Assembly: GCA_020444515.1 (NCBI GenBank) | Contig: JAHLKX010000006.1 | Coordinates: 124,001 to 188,000 of the forward strand | Source of the DNA: Bacteroidota bacterium | GTDB lineage: Bacteria; Bacteroidota; Bacteroidia; Bacteroidales; JAADJA01 | Direction: 5' to 3' | DNA length: 64,000 nt | In this document: positions 54,354 through 63,459 of the stretch, piece after piece | Layout of the letters: each line of letters opens with the position of its first letter | Position numbering within the stretch: the stretch's first letter is position 1 | Position numbers and translations under genes: made by a program | Notes under the pieces: model-generated | Told to the model about the DNA's origin: nothing | Database searches by the model: none | The model's input: only the letters and a program-made list of their open reading frames with translations

Positions 54354-55030
54354 TGACACCTTTTCTGCAAGGCGTATTATTGGGATTAACCTTTGCTGTC
54401 CTTCTCGGACCTGCCTTTTTTGCGTTAATACAAACCAGTATCCACCGAGGTTTCAGATATGGTGCTTACCTGGCGATCGGTATTTTTTTTAGTGATCTTG
54501 TGGCGCTCCTGTTATGTTACTTCGGAGCATCCCAAATTCTCGGGTCCGATCCGAGAGAAAATAAGTATTTCAGTATCATTGGAGGTATTATCCTGGTCAT
54601 TTTCGGCACATACACTTTCTCCCGAAGGGTTATGGAGCAATCTGCTGATAATACAGGCAACAATTTGGCCGATGGCCCATCTGCATTTTATATCTATATC
54701 ATTAAGGGATTTTTTCTAAATGCATTGAATCCGGGCATGTGGTTTTTATGGATTACCATCGTCGTATCGATCAGTGCAAATTATGGTGTGAACAACCAGG
54801 CCATATTATTTTTTCTATTGGGAACACTAACTACCATATTTTCAACAGACATTGCAAAATGTTTTGTTTCGAACCAGATCAAACGATTTGTTAATGCCAG
54901 GGTAATGACATGGATGAACCGAATTGTGGGGATCGTTTTGATAGGTTTCGGGACCTATCTGGTGATCAATGTTTATGTTGATATGGAACGTTTACTATAT
55001 TTATACAAAGATTTTTTCCCGGCCGATTAA
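54353..55030 (+). CDS. LysE-family exporter
   Basis: A 225-residue inner-membrane protein with about six transmembrane helices and the family opening GVLLGLTFAVLLGPAFFALI, followed by IHRGFRYGAYLAIGIFFSD. NALNPGMWFLW in the middle is the second signature. LysE/RhtB proteins export amino acids or derivatives. Coupled to the GH3 gene by a one-base overlap. It converges with the outer-membrane barrel gene, sharing four bases at the ends. Confidence 0.9.
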   Translation: MTPFLQGVLLGLTFAVLLGPAFFALIQTSIHRGFRYGAYLAIGIFFSDLVALLLCYFGASQILGSDPRENKYFSIIGGIILVIFGTYTFSRRVMEQSADNTGNNLADGPSAFYIYIIKGFFLNALNPGMWFLWITIVVSISANYGVNNQAILFFLLGTLTTIFSTDIAKCFVSNQIKRFVNARVMTWMNRIVGIVLIGFGTYLVINVYVDMERLLYLYKDFFPAD

Positions 55031-55788
55031 AAGCTGCGCTGATTGTATCCTTCTACATCCACTTTGTAATTTATATTTATATAAATACCTCCCCAGGCAT
55101 TGTGGCTGGGACTGTATTCATTGTCGATATCTTTGATACGATAAGGTTCAGCATTGATGTCGGTAAAACCGTAATTACCTCTGAATCCAGCACTGAGGAA
55201 CCATTGTTTGGACAAATGAAAATCGGCGCCCACATCAAAGGCTAAACCATAATCATATTTTTCAAACCGGTCTTTGATATCAGTTGCATCGGTGATAAAA
55301 CCATTTCCATCCAGGTCAGTCGCTTCCGTACCCAGTTTTTTCCCATCACGCAGGTAATCTTGGGTTGCATCAAGCAATATGCCCAACTGGGGTCCAATCA
55401 TAAACCTGAACCGGGTATTTTCTTCTCCAAATGCATACTTAAAGAATAATGGAAAATTAAGGTAAGCCAGGCTAATATTGCGGTCAACTTCATACTTAAC
55501 ACCATCAATGTTTTGTTTATCGCTGTATTTCTGACCCTGTAAGGAGTATTGTACTTCAGTCATGATGGCTGCATGACCGTCGATATTGTATCCAAGGTTA
55601 AAACTTGCCGCATATCCGATTTTGGGTGCATACTCTACTTCTGGTTCCCCATAAAAATTCTGGTTCATGATCCAGACATTGGTTAAAGCTCCACCGGCTC
55701 CGATGATGAGTTCTTTTCCCTTTTGAGCCATGGTAATTGAATGAGCTAAAACAAAAATTAAGGGTAAAATTCGCAATACATTTTTCAT
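55027..55788 (-). CDS. Outer-membrane beta-barrel protein (PorT-like family)
   Basis: A 253-residue protein with signal peptide (MKNVLRILPLIFVLAHSITMAQ) and alternating hydrophobic strands with aromatic girdles (GYAASFNLGYNIDGHAAIMTEVQYSLQG, FPLFFKYAFGEENTRFRFMIGPQLG, WFLSAGFRGNYGF), ending in a Phe, as Bacteroidota outer-membrane barrels do. The fold is the eight-strand outer_membrane_beta-barrel type. I start at ATG 55788 (GTG 55830 lies upstream in frame). No specific role is evident. Confidence 0.85.
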   Translation of the reverse strand: MKNVLRILPLIFVLAHSITMAQKGKELIIGAGGALTNVWIMNQNFYGEPEVEYAPKIGYAASFNLGYNIDGHAAIMTEVQYSLQGQKYSDKQNIDGVKYEVDRNISLAYLNFPLFFKYAFGEENTRFRFMIGPQLGILLDATQDYLRDGKKLGTEATDLDGNGFITDATDIKDRFEKYDYGLAFDVGADFHLSKQWFLSAGFRGNYGFTDINAEPYRIKDIDNEYSPSHNAWGGIYININYKVDVEGYNQRSF

Positions 55789-55914
55789 AGACAGGAATTT
55801 TATAAGCTTATACTGGTCATTTAAACGCACAATTCAAGGTTTCAGGTTACGAAAATCCGTTGAATTATTAAATTGATTTTTCAAAACAGCAAAGTGCTAA
55901 GATACATATTTTCT

Positions 55915-55922
55915 TAGTTTTG
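55915..55922 (+). promoter_or_regulatory. Exact -7 box five bases before the epimerase ATG
   Basis: TAGTTTTG followed by CACA and ATG 55927. If active, transcription starts at or within a few bases of the ATG, so the mRNA would be nearly leaderless. Confidence 0.35.
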
Positions 55923-55926
55923 CACA

Positions 55927-56949
55927 ATGGATCTTGTTACCGGAGGAACTGGTTTTTTGGGTGCGCACCTTCTTTACCACCTTTTAAATAGGGGAGCAGA
56001 AATTCGTGCCATTAAACGTCCCGATAGTGATTTGGATTTGCTGCATCGGGTTTTCAGGTTTTATAAGGTATCTTTTGAAGATTTACCAGGGAAAATTGAA
56101 TGGGTGAATGCCGATTTAAATGATCCCTATGCCATGAAAGAATGTCTTTACCATATCCGGGATGTTTATCATGTTGCCGGCAAAGTATCCTTTTTACCCG
56201 CAGATCGTGAGGAGTTGATACATGTTAATGTGCATGGAACAGCAAACCTCGTAAACCTTTCCATTGAACAGCCAATTCGCAAATTTTGTTATGTGAGCTC
56301 CATTGCTGCCCTGGGAAGGGGCGACCTGGCCAAGGTAATTGATGAGGAGGTGGTTTGGAAAATCTCCAATCGAAACAGTCAATATGCCATCAGTAAGTAT
56401 GGAGGTGAGCGAGAGGTTTGGCGAGGTATTGAGGAGGGTTTAAATGCTGTGATTGTAAACCCGGGTATAATTCTGGGACCCGGTGAAATATCGAGCGGAT
56501 CGGCAAGATTGATCCAAACCGTGGAAAATGGTCTGAAATTTTATACCCAGGGAGTGAATGGATTTGTTGATGTTCGCGATGTAGTGAATATCATGGTCCG
56601 ATTAATGGAAAGTAATATCACCGCTCAGCGATTTGTTATAGCAGCTGAAAACATTGACTATAAAACATTGTTCGGAATGATTGCCGAAAAATTAAAAAAA
56701 CCACCACCAAAATGGCCTGCTACGCGCTGGATGGGAACCCTGGCATGGCTTGTTTATCATCTTAACTATCTAATCACCGGGAAAAAACCGCTGATCACGC
56801 GCGAAACGGCCATGACAGCCAGCAATTTCTACAGGTATTCATCTGAGAAGATAAAGCATGCGTTGAATTATTCATTTATTCCCATTTTGCAAACCATTGA
56901 TGATACCTGCTCCTTTCATCTTTACCATAATTCAATACAGGAAAGTTAA
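55927..56949 (+). CDS. NAD-dependent epimerase/dehydratase (extended SDR)
   Basis: A 340-residue protein beginning MDLVTGGTGFLGAHLL, the nucleotide-binding TGxxGxxG loop of extended SDRs. VYHVAGKVSF and a YxxxK-type YAISKYGGER (Tyr and Lys of the active site) follow, and the NPGIILGPG loop fits the family. C-terminal helices are typical of the dihydroflavonol-4-reductase-like members in Bacteroidota. The substrate (nucleotide sugar or a ketone) is not known. The ATG is only five bases after a -7 box. Confidence 0.88.
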   Translation: MDLVTGGTGFLGAHLLYHLLNRGAEIRAIKRPDSDLDLLHRVFRFYKVSFEDLPGKIEWVNADLNDPYAMKECLYHIRDVYHVAGKVSFLPADREELIHVNVHGTANLVNLSIEQPIRKFCYVSSIAALGRGDLAKVIDEEVVWKISNRNSQYAISKYGGEREVWRGIEEGLNAVIVNPGIILGPGEISSGSARLIQTVENGLKFYTQGVNGFVDVRDVVNIMVRLMESNITAQRFVIAAENIDYKTLFGMIAEKLKKPPPKWPATRWMGTLAWLVYHLNYLITGKKPLITRETAMTASNFYRYSSEKIKHALNYSFIPILQTIDDTCSFHLYHNSIQES

Positions 56950-56993
56950 TATTTATTCACGTTTTCAAAGGGTATTTATCGAATTCCTTTTTA

Positions 56994-57001
56994 TATCTTT
57001 G
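56994..57001 (+). promoter_or_regulatory. Exact -7 box for the flavodoxin-like gene
   Basis: TATCTTTG, 43 bases before ATG 57045. No clear -33 element. Confidence 0.35.
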
Positions 57002-57044
57002 CTCATCTCATTTATAATATAGTTTTAGAAATAAGTAGTTTATC

Positions 57045-57566
57045 ATGAACAAGGTATTACTGGTTTACTGGCCCGAAAAGGGGAATGTGGATTTAGTTGC
57101 AGACAAATTTATCCAGTCATCCAAGGAATTAGAGATTCAAAAAGTTTCAATCCTGAACGTTAATAAGGATCTTCTGGAGGCTTACGACAATTGGATTATT
57201 GGTGGATCAACAGTAGGTTCTCATGTTTGGGAAGATGCGGATGATTCGAACCGGTGGTTTGAGTTTTTTAAACTGCTCAATGAAGTTGACCTGACTAAAA
57301 AAGTGGTTGCTTTTTATGGTCTGGGCGATCAAATCCTTTATCCACATCATTTTGTAGATGGCCTGGGGGTGTTCCAGGAGGAATTTGAAAAACGGAATGC
57401 CAATATTATTGGTCAATGGCCCATTGATGGTTATCAGTTTTATGATTCCGACGGAATGCATAATAAGAAGTTTTATGGGCTTGCCCTGGATGAAGACCAT
57501 CAACCTGAAAAAACAGAGGAGCGAATTAACGGCTGGATCGAGTTGATCCGGAAAGAGTTTAAATAG
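57045..57566 (+). CDS. Flavodoxin-like protein
   Basis: A 173-residue flavodoxin-fold electron carrier of long-chain type. Strands and loops of the fold are clear (VLLVYWPEKGNVD, NWIIGGSTVGSHVWEDADDSNRW, VVAFYGLGDQILYPHHFVDGLG, GLALDEDHQ). The FMN phosphate loop, normally (S/T)x(T)GNT, reads PEKGNV and so lacks the usual hydroxyls. An atypical FMN site or another ligand is possible. The gene stands alone, 95 bases after the epimerase. Confidence 0.85.
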   Translation: MNKVLLVYWPEKGNVDLVADKFIQSSKELEIQKVSILNVNKDLLEAYDNWIIGGSTVGSHVWEDADDSNRWFEFFKLLNEVDLTKKVVAFYGLGDQILYPHHFVDGLGVFQEEFEKRNANIIGQWPIDGYQFYDSDGMHNKKFYGLALDEDHQPEKTEERINGWIELIRKEFK

Positions 57567-57648
57567 CCTCCAGCCAGATTGATATTTTTCCACCAAGATT
57601 TCAAATTCATTAAGATTTCAATTAACTTTATGGAATAGAATAATATTC

Positions 57649-60216
57649 ATGAAGTTGCAATTGATTTTCCTCTTGTTTTTATCTATTCCTGGCATTTTTC
57701 TGTTTGGTCAAAACAGCGAATGGAAACAAACAGAGAATGAATTGTTGTTAAAAACTACAGAACAGAAATATCAACCTGACCTTTGGTTGAGCGATTTTCA
57801 ATATTATGATTCAACGGGATATTGGTCCGAAATTGGCCCCTACACATCTTCATCAAGCAGAACCAAGGATGTGGGAAGACTCTCCTGTTTGACCATTGAT
57901 CCTGAGAACGACAGCATCGTTATTGCAGGATCCCCGAATGGTGGCCTTTATTATACACTTGATAAGGGAAAAACATGGATCAATGGCGGACTCGACAGAC
58001 CTTTTGAGGAACACGGAATAAAGATATTTACTCCGGGAATTTCAAGTATTGTCGTAATTCATGACCAGGGTAAATCCTTCTGGATCGTTTCAACAGGCGA
58101 CAAAGATCATGGTTTTAGCCGTAGCAGAGGTGTTTTACGAACCTCCGATTATGGAAAAAACTGGGAACGAATCAATGGTTCAGGTACGAATACCATCCCG
58201 GGTAATTGGTATTACCTGCGCCGATTGGTATCTCACCCTCAAAATAAAAATGTCATGTTTGCGCTTAGCAGCAGAGGTTTATACAGAACTGATAATATCC
58301 TTGCTGAGCAAGCTTCAGATATTAAATGGGATAAAATTTTAGATAGCTCTGATGACAATGATGAAGGTTTGTTTGATATGGAATTTAGCATAGGAAGTGC
58401 CGATACGATCTTTCTTTCAAAAGAATACAGGGCTTCACATAAAATAGTTGGGGATGAGATTTTATGGAGTATCGATGGTGGAGAAAGCTGGGAGCCCTTG
58501 CCAGGAAGCAATTTGATCTTACCCATTGGTGATGATTTTAACTTCTTCCTAACAAATTTTGAAGTTTCACCAGCTGCACCAAATGAGTTGTTTCTTTATA
58601 TCAAAGGCACAACTCCAACAGATTCTAATTATTATTATCATCACCACCTGAAATATAATATCGATCAAAATCAGTGGAGTAATTTAAACAGTATTCCTTT
58701 TACAAAAGGCAACGGCAGAAATGGGTATGCAGTCTCGCCTGTGAACCCGCAATTAATCTATTGTGCTACGGTTCCTACATTCGTATCGACAGATGGAGGA
58801 TATAATTGGGTTATTGATAACGATACTTTGTTAGAGGATGGTTCTCCAAAAGATAGGCCACATTCAGATATTCAGGATCTTAAATTTAATCAATCCGGGA
58901 CAGAGATTTGGGCTGCTTCTGATGGCGGTCCATTTATGAAAAGAATAGGAGATAGCTTATGGCAAAATAAAACCAATAATATTGGATTTGCTAAGATTTT
59001 GAAGTTTGATCAAAGTGAACTGGATCCTGATTATTATCTATTCGGAGGCTGGGATGTAGGAACACAATTATATTATAAAAAAACAGGTAAATGGTCTCAG
59101 GGTGCTGGGGGTGATGGATTTGGCTGTGCTTTTGATGATCGGGATGGGGGCGTATTTTATGTTGCAGGTTACTCCGGCGATCATAATATTTTTAGCAAGT
59201 TCACCAGTTATACGGATTCAGTTAATTATTTATTTGGGGATTTTTGGTCGGCAAATATTGCTGTATCACAAGTTGATCATAAAAGGGTATATATTTCACT
59301 GAAAGATAACGTTACAGTTACTGATGATCAGGGAAACTATTGGTACTCAATGGTTGACATAAATGATTTGGGATTAGATCCCCAAAACTATATAATTTAT
59401 GATGTTTATGTTTCTGATTGCAACGGACAATACGTGTATTTGCGGGTAGTCAATATCAATCAGGGAACACACCCACAAGTTTATAAAACAGAAAACGCCC
59501 GAGCTAATGTTGAACAAATCCGGTGGGAAAACATAACTCCAGATCCTCCATTACAAAATTGGTTAAGTGATATTGCAATTGATGAATCCAATCCGGAAAG
59601 GATTTGGATTGTTTATAATACTTTAAAACCTCAAAAGATTTTGGAATATGATGGTGAGAAATGGACAAATATTTCCGGAAATTTAACTGATTTAAATTGT
59701 GGGATAAATGCTATTGCGCACTTAAAAGGTACTAGCAGGGGCCTTTTTGCAGGTACTTTATATGGTATTTATTACCTTGAGAATGATTCTGCTGATTGGG
59801 TATTGTATAAACCAGGATTGCCCAACAATGTTCCTGCTGGAATTAAAATTAATTATAGCTCCCATTCACTTCTAACAGGGCTCGACGGGCGTGGTCTCTG
59901 GGAAACTGAATTGCCAGCAGATTACAGTGAGCCGGACAGATTGAAACAAAAAAATGAATCAATGAGGATATATCCTAATCCGGTTGAGGATTATTTTGAA
60001 GTTTGGTCCCCATTGTTAGAAGGTAATGTAAATCTGAGAGGCAACAGTTATTTGCGGGTTTACAATACGTATGGGCAAGAGGTTGCTGCGTATACTTTAA
60101 CGGGATTTACCAATAATCATTCGTTTTCATGCAACCACTGGCAGAGTGGCGTTTATTTCGCAACCATTATTATCAATGGGAAAATGCAGGAAACAGTTAA
60201 GTTTATTATCCGTTGA
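57649..60216 (+). CDS. VPS10/sortilin-like propeller T9SS cargo
   Basis: An 855-residue secreted protein. A signal peptide (to about residue 22, FGQ) is followed by Asp-box-type turns (LDKGKTWING, SDYGKNWERI, SIDGGESWEP, STDGGYNWVI) over residues 90-420 and more blades (NLSGNLTDL region) beyond, giving a large BNR or VPS10-like propeller, possibly two. The C-terminal 85 residues, IYPNPVEDYFEVW to WQSGVYFATI, form the T9SS sorting domain. No active-site motif found. It ends six bases before the convergent PorE-like gene. Confidence 0.84.
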   Translation: MKLQLIFLLFLSIPGIFLFGQNSEWKQTENELLLKTTEQKYQPDLWLSDFQYYDSTGYWSEIGPYTSSSSRTKDVGRLSCLTIDPENDSIVIAGSPNGGLYYTLDKGKTWINGGLDRPFEEHGIKIFTPGISSIVVIHDQGKSFWIVSTGDKDHGFSRSRGVLRTSDYGKNWERINGSGTNTIPGNWYYLRRLVSHPQNKNVMFALSSRGLYRTDNILAEQASDIKWDKILDSSDDNDEGLFDMEFSIGSADTIFLSKEYRASHKIVGDEILWSIDGGESWEPLPGSNLILPIGDDFNFFLTNFEVSPAAPNELFLYIKGTTPTDSNYYYHHHLKYNIDQNQWSNLNSIPFTKGNGRNGYAVSPVNPQLIYCATVPTFVSTDGGYNWVIDNDTLLEDGSPKDRPHSDIQDLKFNQSGTEIWAASDGGPFMKRIGDSLWQNKTNNIGFAKILKFDQSELDPDYYLFGGWDVGTQLYYKKTGKWSQGAGGDGFGCAFDDRDGGVFYVAGYSGDHNIFSKFTSYTDSVNYLFGDFWSANIAVSQVDHKRVYISLKDNVTVTDDQGNYWYSMVDINDLGLDPQNYIIYDVYVSDCNGQYVYLRVVNINQGTHPQVYKTENARANVEQIRWENITPDPPLQNWLSDIAIDESNPERIWIVYNTLKPQKILEYDGEKWTNISGNLTDLNCGINAIAHLKGTSRGLFAGTLYGIYYLENDSADWVLYKPGLPNNVPAGIKINYSSHSLLTGLDGRGLWETELPADYSEPDRLKQKNESMRIYPNPVEDYFEVWSPLLEGNVNLRGNSYLRVYNTYGQEVAAYTLTGFTNNHSFSCNHWQSGVYFATIIINGKMQETVKFIIR

Positions 60217-60222
60217 TTTGAC

Positions 60223-62265
60223 TTATTTTTCTACCACCTTAAATTCAGTTCGGCGATTTTGTTGTCTACCTTCTGCTGTTTCGTTAGATGCCACGGGTTG
60301 TGTCATGCCATAACCCTTATAAGTCAACCTGGAGGAAGATATTCCTTTTCTAACCAAATAATCCACTACCGCTTTAGCGCGCTCTTCTGATAATTTTTGG
60401 TTATAGCTGGCCGAACCGATATTATCCGTATGACCTGACATTTCAATCTTCAATTTTGGAGTTTCTTCAAGTAATTTAAATACCCGGTCAAGTTCTGCCA
60501 GGGATTCATCGGTCAGAGTAGCTTTATTGAAATCAAAGAATATGTTGTTCAGTACAATTTTACTTCCGACCTCCAGCTTTTTCAACAAAATGTCCTTGGT
60601 GATTTTACGGGCCATGGCATCTTCCGGGATATTAAAATTTTCGGAATGAAAAAGGTATTCCGGTTTACTGACTGTAATGCCATAATTTTTACCGGGTTTC
60701 AATGAGATCAGGTAGGCACCTGATGTGCTGTTGGATTCAAAACTGGCAAGCAGCTCATTTTTACTGTTATCAATGATCTCAATGGTGGCCTGTAACGGTG
60801 TCAATGTCACCTCATCCAGGATCACTCCTTCCAATACCGTATTTTGTTCGATGGCCGGAGCTGGTTGTGGTGCAAATCGTGGGAGTTTGTAGGCAAACAT
60901 GATTTCTTCACCATTGAAAGCCAGCGGCTTGGAGGCGCCCAGGAAGGTGATCATGTAGAGGTCCTGTCCACCGTATCCATCTTTCTTTTTCGAGGAATAA
61001 TATCCACGTTGGCCATTGCCTGAAAGGGTAAAAAATACATCATCATCCGGCGTATTGATGGGGTATCCCAGGTTAACAGGATTGCTCCAGCGGCCATCCT
61101 GATATTCCGATTTGAATATATCAAACCCTCCCATTGAGTTATGACCTTTGCTACTGAAGTAAAGTGTTTTATTATCTGTTGAAATATAAACTCCTTCTTC
61201 GTCAAAAGGTGTATTGATGGTGGCTCCAATATTTACCGGCCTTTGCCACCGGTCTTTAGCATCTTTCTTTGTAACATAAATATCCATACCACCATATCCA
61301 TCATCACGCATGCTTGTGAAGTAAAGGGTGGTTTTATCAAAGGAAAGAGATGCACTTGATTGTTTCAGACCATCGTTGATCACATTGTCCATTTTTGATG
61401 GAAGAACATACATATTGTTGGACAAAATGCTTTCATAAAGGCTATTGCCTCCGGCGGATTTATAAATATACAGAATGCTTCCATCTGAAGAAATACCCGC
61501 AGTGGCATCGTGATTATTGCTATTGATATCATAAGAGTTCTCCGGCATGGTCCAATGCCCTTCATCAAAATAAGTAACGTAAATATCCTCATAGTAATAA
61601 GAGTCCTCTGCTCGTTTTCTGCCGGTTGTATTTTCGCGTGAAGAGGTAAACATGATCATATTTTCTTCCGGAATCACAAGTGGTCTGTAATCCGGAAAGG
61701 CTGAATTGACCGTGTTACCCATGTTGTCAACAAAGACCCTTTCGGGATCATTGACCATTTCTTTCGCAAAAGCACATTCTTCTATGTATTTATCGATCAG
61801 CTCAGTCTCCTTGAGCAGTTGTTCAGGATTCAAAGCATTTTTGTGTTCTTTGTATTTGGCGATGGCTTTGTCGAACTGGTAATCATAATGGTAAGCCTTT
61901 GCCAGGAGCAGATTGGCATCATTGTATTTCATGTCCAGGCTGATCCTTGGATCCAATTGTAGCGCTTTTTCGAGGTATTTGATGGCATTGCTTTTATCAT
62001 TATCAATGAGGTAGCACCTACCTATTTTATAGTTTAGCAATGCATTATTGGGATTGAATTCATTGGCCTTGTTGTATTGTTCAATGGCAAGTCGGTAAAC
62101 TCCCGGGCCATCTTCATAATATTTATCACCCTCTTTAATATAATTCAAAGCATCACTCAATTCGTTTTTATGATTGGGGAAGTTGTATTTTGTGAATTCT
62201 ACACTCTGGGCCAAAACGGTAGTTGCCATTAGAAAAATGACAGAACCTATGTATATTTTTTTCAT
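60223..62265 (-). CDS. PorE-like OmpA-family protein: TPR, PD40 propeller, CRD, OmpA_C
   Basis: A 680-residue periplasmic or outer-membrane protein. In order: signal peptide (MKKIYIGSVIFLMATTVLAQ), TPRs (about 30-150), a PD40/WD40-like propeller (about 190-440; PDYRPL, TLYFSS and GYYSSKKKDG-type blades), a carboxypeptidase regulatory-like domain (about 480-565), and an OmpA peptidoglycan-binding domain (about 580-680; GHTDNIG, LSEERAKAV, RRTEF). This is the domain order of Porphyromonas PorE, which ties the T9SS to peptidoglycan. I start at ATG 62265, six bases after ATG 62271; ATG 62295 would overlap the preceding stop. Downstream gene of a TPR operon. Confidence 0.85.
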   Translation of the reverse strand: MKKIYIGSVIFLMATTVLAQSVEFTKYNFPNHKNELSDALNYIKEGDKYYEDGPGVYRLAIEQYNKANEFNPNNALLNYKIGRCYLIDNDKSNAIKYLEKALQLDPRISLDMKYNDANLLLAKAYHYDYQFDKAIAKYKEHKNALNPEQLLKETELIDKYIEECAFAKEMVNDPERVFVDNMGNTVNSAFPDYRPLVIPEENMIMFTSSRENTTGRKRAEDSYYYEDIYVTYFDEGHWTMPENSYDINSNNHDATAGISSDGSILYIYKSAGGNSLYESILSNNMYVLPSKMDNVINDGLKQSSASLSFDKTTLYFTSMRDDGYGGMDIYVTKKDAKDRWQRPVNIGATINTPFDEEGVYISTDNKTLYFSSKGHNSMGGFDIFKSEYQDGRWSNPVNLGYPINTPDDDVFFTLSGNGQRGYYSSKKKDGYGGQDLYMITFLGASKPLAFNGEEIMFAYKLPRFAPQPAPAIEQNTVLEGVILDEVTLTPLQATIEIIDNSKNELLASFESNSTSGAYLISLKPGKNYGITVSKPEYLFHSENFNIPEDAMARKITKDILLKKLEVGSKIVLNNIFFDFNKATLTDESLAELDRVFKLLEETPKLKIEMSGHTDNIGSASYNQKLSEERAKAVVDYLVRKGISSSRLTYKGYGMTQPVASNETAEGRQQNRRTEFKVVEK

Positions 62266-62285
62266 TAGCATTGTGTTGATGGATT

Positions 62286-63341
62286 TTACTGACATTGATT
62301 ATTGACATAATTTGCGGCTGCGGCATTCCCGGCCTCCATGGCTTTTTTCCAGTCGTTGCAAGCTCCTTTTTCATCTCTTTGCATTTCCTTGACGATACCA
62401 CGATTCAGATAAGCATCAGCATAATTGGGGTCCAGCATCAGTGCTCCTGAAAAGTCAGCTATGGCACCGGGAAGGTCTCCAGTCATATATTTTGCAAGAC
62501 CCCTGTTATTCATAGCGCCGGGGTATTCTGAATGGATTTGAATGGCCTGATCATAATCTGCTATGGCATCTTCATAGCGTTCAATCTGGTATTTAATGTT
62601 TCCACGGTTATTATAAGCTTCATAAAATCCGGGATCAATCTTCACGGCTGCTGTAAAATATTCCTCAGCGGCCTTCATATCATTTTGCATTTCTTTTACT
62701 TTTCCCAGATTGTTAAAAGAAACAGCCAGGGTTGGGTCAAAGGTCACGGCTTTGGTGAGATCTGTTTCAGCCCCCGTGTAATCTTTTTGTTTAAATTTTA
62801 AACTTCCCCTTTCGTTGTAAGCAATCCCATAATCCGGTTTGAGACTAATTGCGCGGTTAAAATCATTGAGCGCTTCATTTAATCTTCCTTGCTCAGCAAG
62901 CAGACACCCCCTGTAAAAATAAGATTCAGGCGCATCGGGATCCTGGTCAATAGCTGTTGAGAAATCGGTATAACCTTCGGTAAAATTCTTTTGCATCAAT
63001 TGAATATAACCCCTGGCCGTATAGTATTCACCGGCTGGTTGTAGTTCAATGGCTTTATTCAAGTCTGCAATGGCTTCCTTATAATTGCCCGTGCGCAATC
63101 GCATACATGATCTGTTATAATAAGCTTTATCGAAATCAGGACGTAATTGTATGGCCTTATTCAACAAGCTTATGCCTTCAATGCTCTTGCCTTCCTTAAA
63201 AAGGGCCAGGCTTTCGTTATAAAGTTTGTTGGCCAGTTTGGCATTTTCGGTATTTACAACAGGCTTTTCCTGTGTTTCCTGGGCCATTGTGAACTGCCAG
63301 GAAGCCAATATGATCATCATCAACGAAATGAATTTCTTCAT
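62286..63341 (-). CDS. Secreted tetratricopeptide-repeat protein
   Basis: A 351-residue protein: signal peptide (MKKFISLMMIILASWQFTMAQ), then about nine to ten TPRs of 34 residues (AYYNRSCMRLRTGNYKEAI, NRAISLKPDYGIAYNERG, DYDQAIQIHSEYPGAMNNRG, LDPNYADAYLNRG) that fill the rest. It should sit in the periplasm and bind partners. Stop codon lies 18 bases before the PorE-like ATG, so they are co-transcribed. I start at ATG 63341; the frame runs 29 codons further up without a signal-like start. Confidence 0.87.
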   Translation of the reverse strand: MKKFISLMMIILASWQFTMAQETQEKPVVNTENAKLANKLYNESLALFKEGKSIEGISLLNKAIQLRPDFDKAYYNRSCMRLRTGNYKEAIADLNKAIELQPAGEYYTARGYIQLMQKNFTEGYTDFSTAIDQDPDAPESYFYRGCLLAEQGRLNEALNDFNRAISLKPDYGIAYNERGSLKFKQKDYTGAETDLTKAVTFDPTLAVSFNNLGKVKEMQNDMKAAEEYFTAAVKIDPGFYEAYNNRGNIKYQIERYEDAIADYDQAIQIHSEYPGAMNNRGLAKYMTGDLPGAIADFSGALMLDPNYADAYLNRGIVKEMQRDEKGACNDWKKAMEAGNAAAANYVNNQCQ

Positions 63342-63459
63342 GTTTATGCTTTTTATGGTGCATTTTGATATGGAATTATTACGTAAGAAGCTCGAATTGG
63401 TTGGGATTTCAGGGAATTTTATTTGCAATTACAAAAGGGTTTCCGCTCAATGGGAACCA

